64,000 nucleotides of DNA from PALSA-505 sp963699015. GTDB taxonomy: Bacteria; Actinomycetota; Actinomycetes; Streptosporangiales; Streptosporangiaceae. Of this stretch, positions 1 to 10,677 are shown one piece after another. The stretch is from contig CAVOSX010000001.1 of the NCBI GenBank assembly GCA_963699015.1, forward strand, positions 558,001 to 622,000. The letters run 5' to 3'. Made by a program: the position numbers and the translations under genes. The notes under the pieces are model-generated. The model was not told where the DNA came from, searched no databases, and saw only the letters and a list, made by a program, of their open reading frames with translations. Within the stretch, counting starts at the first letter, position 1, and each line of letters opens with the position of its first letter.

Positions 1-563
1 GCGAGGTAGGCGACGCCTGCCGGGTGCCGGTCACGGGCCGCGCCGCCCAGTACCCGCCGTGGCATCCCGGCCGCTGCGCGGCGCTATTCGTGTCGTCCGC
101 CGAGGGTCACGAGTGGCTGGCCGGGCACGCGGGAGAACTGCATCCCCGGGTGGTCCGCGCGTTCGGCCTGCCCGAGCGGGCCTGCGCCATGGAGATCGAT
201 CTTTCGGTGCTCGAGACGGCGGCCGAGGGCGCGCCGGGCATCCGGCCGCCGCAGGTGTCGCCGTATCCGGTCGCGACGCAGGACGTGGCGCTGATCGTGC
301 CGGCGTCCGTGCCGGCCGCGGACGTGCAGGCGGCGCTCACGGCAGGTGTGGCCGCGGTCAGCGCGGCCGACCTGCTCGAGTGCGTGCGGCTGTTCGACCT
401 GTACACCGGGGAGCAGGCCGGCGAGGGACGCAAGTCGCTGGCCTACACGCTGCGGTTCCGCGCGCCCGACCGCACCCTGACCGTGGAGGAAACCTCGGCG
501 CTGCGGGACGCGGCCGTCGCCGAGGCGGCGGACCGGGTCGGCGCCGTCCTGCGCGGCGGCTGA
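1..563 (+). CDS. pheT: Phenylalanyl-tRNA synthetase beta subunit, 3' end
   Basis: This is the C-terminal end of PheT, which charges tRNA-Phe with phenylalanine as part of an alpha2-beta2 enzyme in the cytoplasm. The frame is open from the left edge, so the start lies outside the window. The last ~90 residues read as an FDX-ACB (anticodon-binding) domain, with the sequence FDLYTGEQ followed by GEGRKSLAYTLRFRAPDRTL, which is nearly invariant in bacterial PheT. The stop is the TGA at 561-563. In actinomycetes pheST commonly precedes the arg operon, as it does here. Confidence 0.95.
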   Translation, partial: EVGDACRVPVTGRAAQYPPWHPGRCAALFVSSAEGHEWLAGHAGELHPRVVRAFGLPERACAMEIDLSVLETAAEGAPGIRPPQVSPYPVATQDVALIVPASVPAADVQAALTAGVAAVSAADLLECVRLFDLYTGEQAGEGRKSLAYTLRFRAPDRTLTVEETSALRDAAVAEAADRVGAVLRGG

Positions 564-1064
564 TCCTGCGCACGCGTTCTGACGGCGCGGGCTCACAGGT
601 ACGCCGACGGCCGCCAGCGGTTCACTCTGCCGGACAGTCACGGAGCAGTCACGAAGCTGGGCTGATCAGAGCCATGACTACCCACGCCAGGGTCCCTGAT
701 GGTCCTGGCCGTCCGCGAGGGGCTATCCTCAGGCCCAGCCTTCGCCACGCATGGCCGGTCTCCTTCCCACAGCTCGGCTGCGCATGCCTCCCCCGGCGTC
801 TGCGCATGGCACGTGTCACGTTCCCCTGAGCCGTGCCGGCCTGATGCCTGAAACATTCTTAACGTAACCGCTCGCCGGCCAGGATAGCCACGTCAGGGCG
901 CGATTGACTCGCGTTGCGCCGAGTTGACATCTTCTGCGCCGGATCGGCGTACTGCTTTAGGCTTGACGGCAGCCCGGCCCTGTCTGTGACAATGCGGGTC
1001 AGCGCCCGCACTCAGCGCTATCGTTCTGGAGACGGGCGTGGCAGGCCGGCCCGAGGAGGTGCGA
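564..1064. other. Intergenic region between pheT and the GGDEF gene
   Basis: About 500 bases with no convincing gene; the short open frames here have arginine-rich shadow composition. The only signal seen is TTGACA at 924-929 followed, 18 bases on, by CGTACT (948-953). This could be the promoter of the downstream GGDEF gene, but the -10 match is weak. Confidence 0.4.
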
Positions 1065-2409
1065 GTGACCGCAGGCGTGCGCCAGCGCGTGCACGGGCGC
1101 GTTCTCGCGGTCCGGGCCTGGCAGCTGTGGGCGCTGCCGCGGTGGCTGGTCTGGTTCGTGCTGGCCGTGATGGTGGCCTACGTCGCGGCCATCGGCGTGG
1201 CCGGCTCGGCCACGTCGCTGCAGCCCCGGGATCTGGCGGTGTTCGGCGTGCTGCTGGCGTGCAGCGCCGCATCGGTCGAGCTGACCCGAAGGGCAGGGGA
1301 GAACGCCGGCCTGGTCAAGGATGTCTTCGGCGTCTGGGAACTGCCGATCGCGCTCCTGCTCCCGCCGGTGTTCGCGCTGATCGCGCCGATCTCCAGGATC
1401 GCGCTCCAGCAGTGGCGGATCCGGCGCACGCTGCCGCACCGGCGGGCGTTCACCACCGCGTCAGCGGGCCTGTCCCTGGGGGCGGCCTCCGTCACCTTCC
1501 ACGGCCTGACCGGAACGCTCCATACCGCCGCCCCCGCGTCACTCGGCCGCGCCGGGGCGTGGAGCCTGCTGGCGGTGCTGGCTGTCCTGGTCCACTCGGC
1601 AATAAACAAGCTGCTCATCGGCACCGTGGTCAAGGGCAGCGACCCGGGCTCTCAGGTCGTGCGGTCGTTCTTCCACCGTGAACCGCTGTACAACGACCTG
1701 GCCGAGATGTGCATCGCCGTGGTGATCGCCTACGGGGTCATGACGAACCTGTTCGTGGCGGTCTTCGCGCTGCCGTTCGTGACCTTGCTGCAGCGCTCGC
1801 TGCGGCATGACCAGCTGGTCCACGAGTCACGGATCGACGGCAAGACCGGCCTGCTCAACGCCGGCACCTGGGAGCGGGAGGCGGCGACCCAGGTGACGCG
1901 GGCGGCCCGCACGAGCACTCCGCTCGCGGTCGCCCTGGTCAACATCGACCACTTCAAGGCGGTCAACGACACCTACGGCCACCTCGTCGGCGACCGGGCG
2001 CTCAAGGAGATCGGCGACGCGTTCAAACTGCTGCTTCGCGAGTACGACCTGGTCGGCCGGTTCGGCGGTGAGGAATTCGTGCTGCTGCTGCCACAGACCC
2101 GCGAGCAGGACGCCTACCGGATCGCCGAGCGTATCCGGGTCTACATCGCGGGCGCGCCGATCCGTGCCAGCCGGCGATCCCGGCGCCGGCCCCGTGCACG
2201 TGACCGTGTCCATCGGGGTGGCGGCGCTGGACAGCTACCGCCGCGACCTGACCGAACTGCTCGCCGCCGCCGACGGCGCGCTGTACCGGGCCAAGCAAGC
2301 CGGACGCAACCAGGTGCACATGGTGACCGGCGACGCGACCGCCGCGGGGGGGACCTCCATCACACCCCGGCCGGCGGACGAGCCGCCGCCCCCGAGTGCG
2401 GCCCGCTGA
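1065..2409 (+). pseudogene. Membrane diguanylate cyclase (GGDEF), broken by a +1 frameshift
   Basis: The first half is a hydrophobic region with about five to six membrane segments. It is followed by a GGDEF domain that would make cyclic di-GMP from two GTP. Visible GGDEF motifs are DGKTGLLN, NIDHFKAVNDTYGH and the active-site loop FGGEEF, a GGEEF-type catalytic signature. Near 2160-2170 the frame is lost: the expected continuation (VTVSIGVAAL, then AADGALYRAKQAGRNQV, ending at the stop 2407-2409) is in the next frame. Skipping one base joins them. In the unshifted frame the protein would run to 2705 with a nonsense tail. I chose GTG 1065 because GAGGAGG lies at 1053-1059; GTG 1038 is an alternative. 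This is a true mutation or a sequencing error. Confidence 0.8.
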
Positions 2410-2412
2410 CCG

Positions 2413-2715
2413 CTACAGGACAGATTCCCGCGGTATGCAGGTGCCCTCGGCGAGGCGCTCCACCACCCGCTGGCTGCTGCCGCCGCCGGACAGCGCGGCC
2501 ACCATGCTGTCCCGGCACACCTCGAACGAGTAGCTGGTCCCGTCCACGTTCGCGTGCTGCTGCGCCCAGTTGCGTATCGCCCGGATCTCGGCGCTGTCGT
2601 TGCCCGCCTGCCCGGACGTCGCGCTCTGCGGGGAGCACATCTCGGACTGGATCATCTCCGGCGGCTCAGCGCCGGCCTGCCAGATCCGAACCAGGTACTT
2701 GGTGACAAGATCCAC
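2413..2715 (-). CDS. Conserved-looking hypothetical protein, 100 aa
   Basis: I do not recognise a family. The protein is soluble, has three cysteines, and has balanced composition unlike the arginine-rich shadow frames around it. It opens at a GTG behind GGAGGG, about four bases upstream. It is convergent with the GGDEF gene (three bases between stops) and its first 63 bases overlap the end of the lipoprotein gene upstream on the same strand. That suggests translational coupling of the two. Confidence 0.6.
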   Translation of the reverse strand: MDLVTKYLVRIWQAGAEPPEMIQSEMCSPQSATSGQAGNDSAEIRAIRNWAQQHANVDGTSYSFEVCRDSMVAALSGGGSSQRVVERLAEGTCIPRESVL

Positions 2716-3188
2716 GGTCCCTCCGCGGCGAGTCTACGTCCGCCGGGCGGCGGCACCCTCGTTTCACCGGCGGATCCCGACGACGGCGGGGCGGCCTTCA
2801 GGTTGAGTACCGCGACGATCTCCGTTCCGCCCCGGCGGCACTGCGATGCCTCGCCGGTCTGCACGATCGTCGGGGTGTCCTCACCCTGGCAGGTCCAGCC
2901 GTCCACCCGCACCGGCGCGCCGCCGCCGTTGCCCCGCACCCGCCCGGCGCGCACCGCGGCGGTGTACGCGTCCTGGATCCGCATGGCCAGCGGGCAGGCG
3001 GCGGTACCCTCCTCGATCTCAATGATCACCGGCACGTTGACCGCGGTGCGGGTGGCCCCGCAGGTCGCGCGGGGCGGCGGCAGCTGGGTGGCCGGAGGCG
3101 GGCCGGAGGCGTCCGGCGGGTCCGGCGAGGTACCGCAGCCCGCGATGAGCAAGGCGAGCCCGGCAGCAGCCAACCGCGAGCGTCGCAT
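2652..3188 (-). CDS. Putative secreted lipoprotein
   Basis: Begins MRRSRLAAAGLALLIAGCG: a short basic stretch, a hydrophobic core and the lipobox LIAGC. The mature protein should therefore be lipid-anchored at Cys-18 on the outer face of the membrane. A proline-rich linker follows, then a compact domain of about 90 residues with cysteines that could pair (ATCGAT, TAACPLAM, WTCQGED, SQCRRGG). The function is not recognisable. ATG 3188 is supported by AAAGGAG just upstream; an upstream in-frame start at 3239 would bury the signal peptide. The last ~45 residues are low-complexity and overlap the start of the next gene. Confidence 0.75.
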   Translation of the reverse strand: MRRSRLAAAGLALLIAGCGTSPDPPDASGPPPATQLPPPRATCGATRTAVNVPVIIEIEEGTAACPLAMRIQDAYTAAVRAGRVRGNGGGAPVRVDGWTCQGEDTPTIVQTGEASQCRRGGTEIVAVLNLKAAPPSSGSAGETRVPPPGGRRLAAEGPWILSPSTWFGSGRPALSRRR

Positions 3189-3286
3189 GGGTCTCCTTTC
3201 CGCGCCCCCAATCATGCCGCCGTGCGCACCGACCGCCAAAGTCTGCTCCCGGTTGCGCGGCTGCCGCGCTCAGAGACTCTATCGAT

Positions 3287-3315
3287 TTGCATAATTAACC
3301 ACAATGCTGCATACT
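3287..3315 (+). promoter_or_regulatory. argC promoter overlaid by putative ArgR boxes
   Basis: In a GC-rich genome this is an AT-rich island. TTGCAT (3287-3292), a 17-base spacer and CATACT (3310-3315) form a good -35/-10 pair. TGCAT occurs at 3288 and again at 3308, exactly 20 bases apart, and another TTGCA follows near 3324. GCAT (3289) and ATGC (3304) form an inverted pair. ArgR boxes of actinobacteria are built on TGCAT-type half-sites, so this is probably where the operon's own ArgR binds when arginine is plentiful. Confidence 0.55.
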
Positions 3316-3385
3316 TTCTCAAGTTGCAGTCCGCGGCCCGCGAGCACGGCCGGGTGGACACAGCCGCAATCGTGAGGGAGATGCC

Positions 3386-4498
3386 GTGGGTGCGCGGGTC
3401 GCGGTGGCCGGGGCCAGCGGCTACGCGGGAGGGGAGCTGCTGCGCCTGCTGGCCGCCCACCCCGACATCGAGATCGGCCCCGTCGCGGCAGGGTCGAGCG
3501 CGGGCAGGGCGTTGACCGACGTGCACCCCCATCTCGGCCAGCTGGCGGGCCGCGTTCTCGTGCCTACCGCCGCCGCGCCGCTGTCGGCCGCCGACCTGGT
3601 CTTCCTCGCCCTGCCCGCGGGGGAGTCCGCGGCGCTGGCCGCGCAGCTGCCAGGCTCGGTGAAGGTCGTCAACCTGGGCCCGGACTTCAGGCTCGCCGAC
3701 CCCGCCGCGTGGGCCAGGTTCTACCCAGGCCCGCACGCCGGCCAGTGGGACTACGGCCTGCCTGAGCTGCCCGCGGCGCGGGCCATGATCCGGGCCGCCA
3801 GCCGGGTCGCCGTGCCGGGCTGCTACGCCACGGCGGCGATCCTGGCCCTGGCGCCGCTGCTGGCCGCGGGCCTGGCCGAGCCGTCCGACATCGTGATCGT
3901 GGCCGCGTCAGGAACGTCCGGCGCCGGCCGGACGGCCCGGCCCGAGCTGCTCGGCAGCGAGGTGATGGGCGCGGTCAGCGCCTACCAGGCCGGCGGCGCG
4001 CACCGGCACACGCCCGAGATCGAGCAGGCGCTCGGCGCGGCCGCCGCAGCCTGCCCAGGATCGCCGATGACACATCGAGGCCCCGATGGCGCCGGCAACG
4101 GTCCATCGATCCCGGCGGACGGGCCGCCGGAATCCGTCACGGTCAGCTTCACGCCGCTGCTGGCCCCGATGCCGCGCGGCATCCTGGCCACCGGCACGGC
4201 CCGGCTGGCAGGCGGCGCCGGCACCGAAACGCTCAGGGACGCGGTCACCCGGGCCTACGCCGGCGAGCCTTTCGTGCGGCTGCTGCCCGAGGGCAGCTGG
4301 CCGGCCAGCGCCGCGACCGCCGGGTCGAACGCCGTCCACCTCCAGGTGGCGGCGGACGAGCACGCGGGCCGGGCGGTGGCGGTGGCGGCGCTGGACAACC
4401 TCGGCAAGGGCGCGGCCGGCCAGGCGGTGCAGTGCGCCAACCTGATGCTCGGCCTGGCCGAGACGGCCGGCCTGACCGCGAACGGAGTAGCCCCTTGA
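3386..4498 (+). CDS. argC: N-acetyl-gamma-glutamyl-phosphate reductase
   Basis: Third step of arginine synthesis: NADPH-dependent reduction of N-acetylglutamyl phosphate to the semialdehyde. The Rossmann motif AGASGYAGGE is at residues 8-17, the catalytic cysteine is in VPGCYAT (Cys-146), and the catalytic histidine region is GGAHRHTPEI (~203-212). GTG 3386 has GAGGGAG at 3374-3380. At 370 aa it is longer than usual because of a Gly/Pro-rich insertion at about residues 219-249, just before SFTPLL. The stop overlaps the argJ start. Confidence 0.97.
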   Translation: MGARVAVAGASGYAGGELLRLLAAHPDIEIGPVAAGSSAGRALTDVHPHLGQLAGRVLVPTAAAPLSAADLVFLALPAGESAALAAQLPGSVKVVNLGPDFRLADPAAWARFYPGPHAGQWDYGLPELPAARAMIRAASRVAVPGCYATAAILALAPLLAAGLAEPSDIVIVAASGTSGAGRTARPELLGSEVMGAVSAYQAGGAHRHTPEIEQALGAAAAACPGSPMTHRGPDGAGNGPSIPADGPPESVTVSFTPLLAPMPRGILATGTARLAGGAGTETLRDAVTRAYAGEPFVRLLPEGSWPASAATAGSNAVHLQVAADEHAGRAVAVAALDNLGKGAAGQAVQCANLMLGLAETAGLTANGVAP

Positions 4499-5685
4499 GC
4501 GTGACCGCGCCGCTTGGCTTCCGCGCGGCCGGGGTGGCGGCCGGGCTCAAGGCGGCGGGCGCGCGCGACGTCGCCGTGGTCGTCAACGACGGCCCGTCCC
4601 GCGCCGCGGCCGGCGTCTTCACCGCCAACCGGGTGCAGGCCGCCCCGGTGCTGTGGACCCGCCAGGTCATCGGCGGCGGCCGGGTCCGGGCGGTGGCACT
4701 CAACTCGGGCGGCGCGAACGCGTGCACCGGGCCTGACGGCTTCGCTGATACCCATGAGACCGCCGAACGGCTGGCGGCCAGGCTCGCCGATTCGGCCGGC
4801 GAGATCGCGGTGTGCTCCACCGGCCTCATCGGCGAGCGGCTGGCCATGGACCGGCTGCTACCCGGGGTGGACGCGGCGGTGGCCGCGGCATCGCGGAGCG
4901 GCGGCCCGGCCGCGGCCGACGCGATCCGGACCACCGACACCGTGGTCAAGATCGCGTTCCGGCGCGGCGGCGCCGAGCCAGGCGGAGCGCCCGGCAGCCC
5001 GGCGCCCGGCGGCTACACGATCGGCGGGATGGCCAAGGGCGCAGGCATGCTGGCACCGTCGCTGGCCACCATGCTCTGCGTGCTCACCACCGACGCCGAC
5101 CTGCCTGCCGCCGAGCTCGACCGGGCGCTGCGGGGCGCCACCGCCGTGACCTTCGACCGGCTGGACGCCGACGGGTGCATGTCCACCAACGACACCGTGC
5201 TGCTGCTGGCCAGCGGCGCGTCCGGGGTGCGCCCGGAACCTGGCGAGTTCGCCGGCCAGCTCACCACGGTATGCGCCGACCTGGCCCGCCAGCTGCAGCT
5301 CGACGCCGAGGGGGCGGGCAAGGCGATCGCGGTCGAGGTGGTTTGCGCGGCGAGCGAGCCGGACGCGGTCACCGTCGGCCGCGCGGTAGCCCGCAGCGCG
5401 CTGCTCAAGTGCGCGATCGCCGGCCAGGACCCGAACTGGGGCCGGGTGCTGTCCGCGGTGGGAACCACCGGCGCGGTATTCGAGCCGGACCGGCTCAACG
5501 TGGCCATCAACGGCATCTGGGTCTGCCGGAACGGCTACGCCGCCGACGACCGTGCCAAGGTGGACCTGCGCCCGCGCGACGTGACGATCACGATCGACCT
5601 GGCCGCCGGGGCGCACTCCGCGACGATCGCCACCACCGACCTGACCGTGGCCTACGTGCACGAGAACACGGCCTATTCCACATGA
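4495..5685 (+). CDS. argJ: Bifunctional ornithine acetyltransferase / N-acetylglutamate synthase
   Basis: ArgJ moves the acetyl group from N-acetylornithine to glutamate, closing the acetyl cycle, and may also use acetyl-CoA. The precursor cleaves itself before a threonine; the site LAT-MLCVL is present with Thr at about residue 192, preceded by KGAGM. Other family motifs are NSGGANACTG and the late GQDPNWGR. The N-terminus SVTAPLGFRAAGVAAGLK is typical of actinomycete ArgJ. I chose TTG 4495, which overlaps the argC stop and has GGAG seven bases upstream; GTG 4501 is the alternative. The length of 396 aa is normal. Confidence 0.96.
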   Translation: MSVTAPLGFRAAGVAAGLKAAGARDVAVVVNDGPSRAAAGVFTANRVQAAPVLWTRQVIGGGRVRAVALNSGGANACTGPDGFADTHETAERLAARLADSAGEIAVCSTGLIGERLAMDRLLPGVDAAVAAASRSGGPAAADAIRTTDTVVKIAFRRGGAEPGGAPGSPAPGGYTIGGMAKGAGMLAPSLATMLCVLTTDADLPAAELDRALRGATAVTFDRLDADGCMSTNDTVLLLASGASGVRPEPGEFAGQLTTVCADLARQLQLDAEGAGKAIAVEVVCAASEPDAVTVGRAVARSALLKCAIAGQDPNWGRVLSAVGTTGAVFEPDRLNVAINGIWVCRNGYAADDRAKVDLRPRDVTITIDLAAGAHSATIATTDLTVAYVHENTAYST

Positions 5686-6616
5686 CGGCGAGCCCGCAGC
5701 GGATCACGGCGCCCGGCGGCGACGAGGCGATCGCCAAGGCCGCGACGCTGATCGAGGCGCTGCCCTGGCTGGACCGGTTTCACGGCCGGACGGTCGTGAT
5801 CAAGTACGGCGGGCACGCGATGGCCGACGAGGCGCTGCGGGCCGGGTTCGCCCAGGACGTGGTGTTCCTCCGCTACGCCGGGCTGCGCCCGGTGGTGGTG
5901 CACGGCGGCGGTCCGCAGATCACCGAGCAGCTGGAGCGGCTGGGGCTGACGAGCACGTTCACGGGCGGGTTGCGGGTCACCACGCCGGAAACCATGGACG
6001 TCGTCCGGATGGTGCTCACCGGCCAGGTGAACCGGGACGTGGTCGGGCTGATCAACCGGCACGGACCGTTCGCGGTCGGGATGTCGGGCGAGGACGCGAA
6101 CCTGTTCACCGCACGCCGTAAGCCGGCCCTGGTGAACGGCCAGGCCGTGGACATCGGCCTGGTCGGGGAGATCGCCGCGGTCAGCCCCGGCGCGGTGCGC
6201 GCCCTGCTCGCCGACGGCCGCATCCCCGTCGTGTCCAGCGTCGCGGCCGGCCAGGACGGCGAGGTCTACAACGTGAACGCGGACACCGCCGCCGGCGCGC
6301 TGGCGGTCGCGCTGGGTGCGGCGAAGCTGGTCATGCTCACCGACGTGGCCGGACTCTACCGGGACTGGCCGGCGCCGGAGCCGGCAGCGGACGCTGCGGG
6401 CCCGGTGATCAGCCAGCTGACGGCCGTGGAGCTCGATGCCATGCTGCCCGGGCTCAGCGCGGGGATGATCCCCAAGATGACGGCCTGCCTGGACGCGGTG
6501 CGCGGCGGGGTGCCGCAGGCACACGTGCTGGACGGCAGGCTGCCGCACGCGGTGCTGCTGGAGATCTTCACCGACGCCGGCATCGGCACGATGGTCGTGC
6601 CGGACGGAGCGCGGCG

Positions 6617-6620
<4 letters not shown>
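5682..6620 (+). CDS. argB: Acetylglutamate kinase
   Basis: Phosphorylates N-acetylglutamate with ATP, the second and usually the arginine-inhibited step. Amino-acid-kinase motifs are present: VVIKYGGHAM near residue 30, VVVHGGGPQI (substrate loop) near 70, and the ATP-site run KLVMLTDVAGLY near 220. The N-terminal helix before the kinase fold, needed for arginine feedback in hexameric forms, is present (AKAATLIEALPWLDRF). The ATG overlaps the argJ stop by four bases (ATGA) and the gene ends in another four-base overlap with argD. Confidence 0.97.
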
Positions 6621-7878
<1,258 letters not shown>

Positions 7879-7879
<1 letters not shown>

Positions 7880-8805
7880 TGCCCCGTCACTTCCTGCGCG
7901 ACGACGACGTGTCGCCGGCCGAGCAGGCCGCCGTGCTCGACCTGGCCGACGCGATGAAGAAGGACCGGTTCGGCTACCGGCCGCTGGCCGGCCCGCGTAC
8001 GGTCGCGGTGCTCTTCGACAAGCCGTCCACCCGGACCCGGATCTCGTTCGCGGTCGGCATCGCCGAACTCGGCGGCATGCCGCTGATCATCGACGCGCAG
8101 TCGTCGCAGCTGTCGCGGGGCGAGCCCATCGGCGACACCGCCCGGGTGCTCGGCCGGCAGGCCGCGGCGATCGTGTGGCGCACCTTCGGCCAGGACCGGA
8201 TCGAGCAGATGGCGGCGGCCAGCGCCGTACCGGTGGTCAACGCGCTGACCGACGCCTTCCACCCCTGCCAGGTGCTGGCCGACCTGCAGACGATCAGGCA
8301 AGCCCACGGCAGGCTGGCCGGGCTGACCCTGGCCTTCCTCGGCGACGGGGCCAGCAATATGGCGCACTCCTACCTGCTGGGCGGGGCCACCGCCGGGCTG
8401 CACATGCGGATCGCCGGGCCGGCACCTCACCAGCCCGACCCCGGGGTGCTGGCCGCGGCGGCGGCGATCGCCGCGCGCACCGGCGGCAGCGTGCAGGTGC
8501 TGGACGACGCCCGCGCCGCGGCGGCAGGCGCCGACGTGCTGGCCACCGACGTATGGACGTCCATGGGACAGGAAGACCAGCGGGCCGGGCGAACGTCCGC
8601 CCTGGCCTCGTTCGGACTGGACGAAGAAAAGCTCTCCCTCGCGCAGCCCGGCGCGATCGTGCTGCACTGCCTGCCCGCGCACCGCGGTGAGGAGATCAGC
8701 GCCGGAGTACTCGAAGGCCCGCAGAGCGCGGTCTGGGATCAGGCGGAGAACCGGCTGCACGCGCAGAAGGCGCTGCTGGCCTGGCTGATCGAGGCCGGCC
8801 CGTGA
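7879..8805 (+). CDS. argF: Ornithine carbamoyltransferase
   Basis: Makes citrulline from ornithine and carbamoyl phosphate. The carbamoyl-phosphate motif STRTR is at 50-54, HPCQ at 128-131, and the ornithine-side motif HCLPAHRG near the C-terminus. The ATG shares one base with the argD stop (TGATG) and has AGGAGG seven bases upstream. The length of 308 aa is standard for the anabolic trimeric enzyme. No arcA or arcC neighbours exist, so a catabolic role is unlikely. Confidence 0.97.
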
Positions 8806-9407
8806 CCGCGGTCAGCCCGATCACCAAGGTGGCGCGGCAGGCCAGGATCGCGGCCATCCTGACCCGCGCGCAGGTGCGGTCCCAGGAGGAACTAGCCGAG
8901 CTGCTGGCGGCCGGTGGCACCCACGTCACCCAGGCCACGCTCTCCCGGGACCTGGAGGACCTCGGCGCGGTGCGGCTGCGCGGAGCCGGCGGGTCACTGG
9001 TCTACGCGCTGCCCGGCGAACCCGGCGGACCGGGATCGCGGCCCGGCGGCGTGCTGGCAGGCCCGGCGGCGGACGCGGCCGCGGAGGAGACAGGAAGCCG
9101 GCTGGCGCGGCTCGCCGCCGAGCTGCTCACCTCGGCGGAGGCCAGCGCGAACCTGGTGGTGCTGCGTACCCCGGCGGGCGCGGCGCAGTACCTCGCCTCG
9201 GTCATCGATCACGCGGCCTGGCCGTCGATCCTCGGCACGGTGGCCGGCGACGACACCGTGCTGATCATCGCCAGGGATCCGGCCGGCGGCGACGCGCTGG
9301 CCCGCGAGCTGCTCCGGCTGGCCGAGCGGCATCAGGTGCGGCGGCCGGCGGCGGCCGCCGGGCCCAGTCAGGAACGACAGGACAGACAAGACGGGACATG
9401 GACATGA
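8802..9407 (+). CDS. argR: Arginine repressor
   Basis: Arginine-sensing transcriptional repressor, expected to be hexameric. The N-terminal winged helix has the conserved pair SQEELAELL and VTQATLSRDLEDLGAVR (about residues 27-60). The C-terminal domain for oligomerisation and arginine binding includes LGTVAGDDTVLII with the GDDT motif. A variable Gly/Ala linker of about 35 residues separates them, and about 25 residues of low complexity extend the C-terminus. GTG 8802 overlaps the argF stop (GTGA). Lying inside the operon, it probably controls its own synthesis through the site at 3287-3315. Confidence 0.96.
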   Translation: MTAVSPITKVARQARIAAILTRAQVRSQEELAELLAAGGTHVTQATLSRDLEDLGAVRLRGAGGSLVYALPGEPGGPGSRPGGVLAGPAADAAAEETGSRLARLAAELLTSAEASANLVVLRTPAGAAQYLASVIDHAAWPSILGTVAGDDTVLIIARDPAGGDALARELLRLAERHQVRRPAAAAGPSQERQDRQDGTWT

Positions 9408-10633
9408 CGCAGCGCGTGGTACTCGCATACTCAGGCGGCCTGGACACGTCGGTCGCGATCGGCTGGATCGCCGAGCAGACGGGGGCCGAGGTGATCGCCC
9501 TGGCGATGGACGTCGGGCAGGACGGCGAAGACCTCGAGACGATCAGGAAGCGGGCTCTGGCCTGCGGCGCGGCCGACGCCGTCGTGGTGGACGCGCGGGC
9601 CGAGTTCGGCGAGCAGTACTGCATGCCGGCCCTGCGGGCCAACGCCCTCTACATGGACCGGTACCCGCTGGTGTCCGCGCTGTCGCGACCGCTGATCGTG
9701 ACGCACCTGGCCCGGCTGGCCCGCGAGTACGGCGCGTCGATGGTCGCGCACGGCTGCACCGGCAAAGGCAACGACCAGGTGCGGTTCGAGGTAGGGCTGA
9801 CCACGCTGGAGCCGGGCCTGAAGGTGCTCGCCCCGGTTCGTGACTCGGGCATGACCAGGGACAAGGCGATCGCGTTCGCCGAGGAGAAACGGCTGCCGAT
9901 CGATGTCACGTCGTCGTCGCCGTACTCCGTCGACCAGAACCTGTGGGGGCGCTCGATCGAGACCGGGCACCTCGAGGACATCTGGCAGACGCCGCGCGAC
10001 GACGTGTACAGCTACACGTCCGACCCGGCGCTGCCGCGCGAGCCGGACGAGCTCGTGCTGAGCTTCACCGACGGCGGGGTGACCGGCATCGACGGCGCCT
10101 CGCGCACCCCGGCGCAGATCATCACCGAGCTGAACGCGCGGGCCGGCGCGCACGGCGTGGGCCGGCTGGATCTGGTGGAGGACCGGCTGGTCGGCATCAA
10201 GAGCCGGGAGATCTACGAGGTACCGGGCGCGCTCGCGCTGATCATCGCGCACCAGGAGCTGGAGAACGTGTGCCTGGAACGGGACCTGGCCAGGTTCAAG
10301 CGCCAGGCCGGGCAGCGCTGGGCCGAGCTGGTCTACGACGGGCTGTGGTTCTCGCCGCTCAAGCAGGCCCTGGACGCGTTCATGGTGGCGGCGTCGCGGC
10401 ACGTCACCGGGGACGTGCGAGTGCGGCTGCACGGCGGCCGGGCGGTGGTTACCGGGCGGCGCAGCACGTCCTCCCTCTACGATGACAAGCTGGCCACCTA
10501 CGACACGGGCGACGAATTCGACCAGGCCCTGGCCAAGGGCTTCGTCGAGCTGTGGGGCCTGCCGAGCAAGATGGCCGCGGTCCGGGACCGCCGGGTCGCC
10601 CGCAGCACGCAGGGCACGCGGAGCGGCACCTGA
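9404..10633 (+). CDS. argG: Argininosuccinate synthase
   Basis: ATP-dependent condensation of citrulline and aspartate. The P-loop AYSGGLDTS is near the N-terminus; GCTGKGNDQVRFE, SIDQN-like SVDQNLWGR and EDRLVGIKSREIYE follow as in other actinobacterial ArgG. I chose ATG 9404, which overlaps the argR stop by four bases (ATGA); ATG 9398, two codons upstream, is possible. The length of about 409 aa is typical. A 44-base gap separates it from argH, the only real gap between argC and argH. Confidence 0.97.
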   Translation: MTQRVVLAYSGGLDTSVAIGWIAEQTGAEVIALAMDVGQDGEDLETIRKRALACGAADAVVVDARAEFGEQYCMPALRANALYMDRYPLVSALSRPLIVTHLARLAREYGASMVAHGCTGKGNDQVRFEVGLTTLEPGLKVLAPVRDSGMTRDKAIAFAEEKRLPIDVTSSSPYSVDQNLWGRSIETGHLEDIWQTPRDDVYSYTSDPALPREPDELVLSFTDGGVTGIDGASRTPAQIITELNARAGAHGVGRLDLVEDRLVGIKSREIYEVPGALALIIAHQELENVCLERDLARFKRQAGQRWAELVYDGLWFSPLKQALDAFMVAASRHVTGDVRVRLHGGRAVVTGRRSTSSLYDDKLATYDTGDEFDQALAKGFVELWGLPSKMAAVRDRRVARSTQGTRSGT

Positions 10634-10677
10634 CCGCGCCGCCCGCGGCAGACCCGGCCGGCGGCCGCGGGAGGAGC

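Noticed and set aside
84..641. Long minus-strand frame over the pheT end
   Set aside because: It mirrors the real pheT frame; its composition is Arg/Gly/His-rich and it has no motif. It is a shadow of high GC content.
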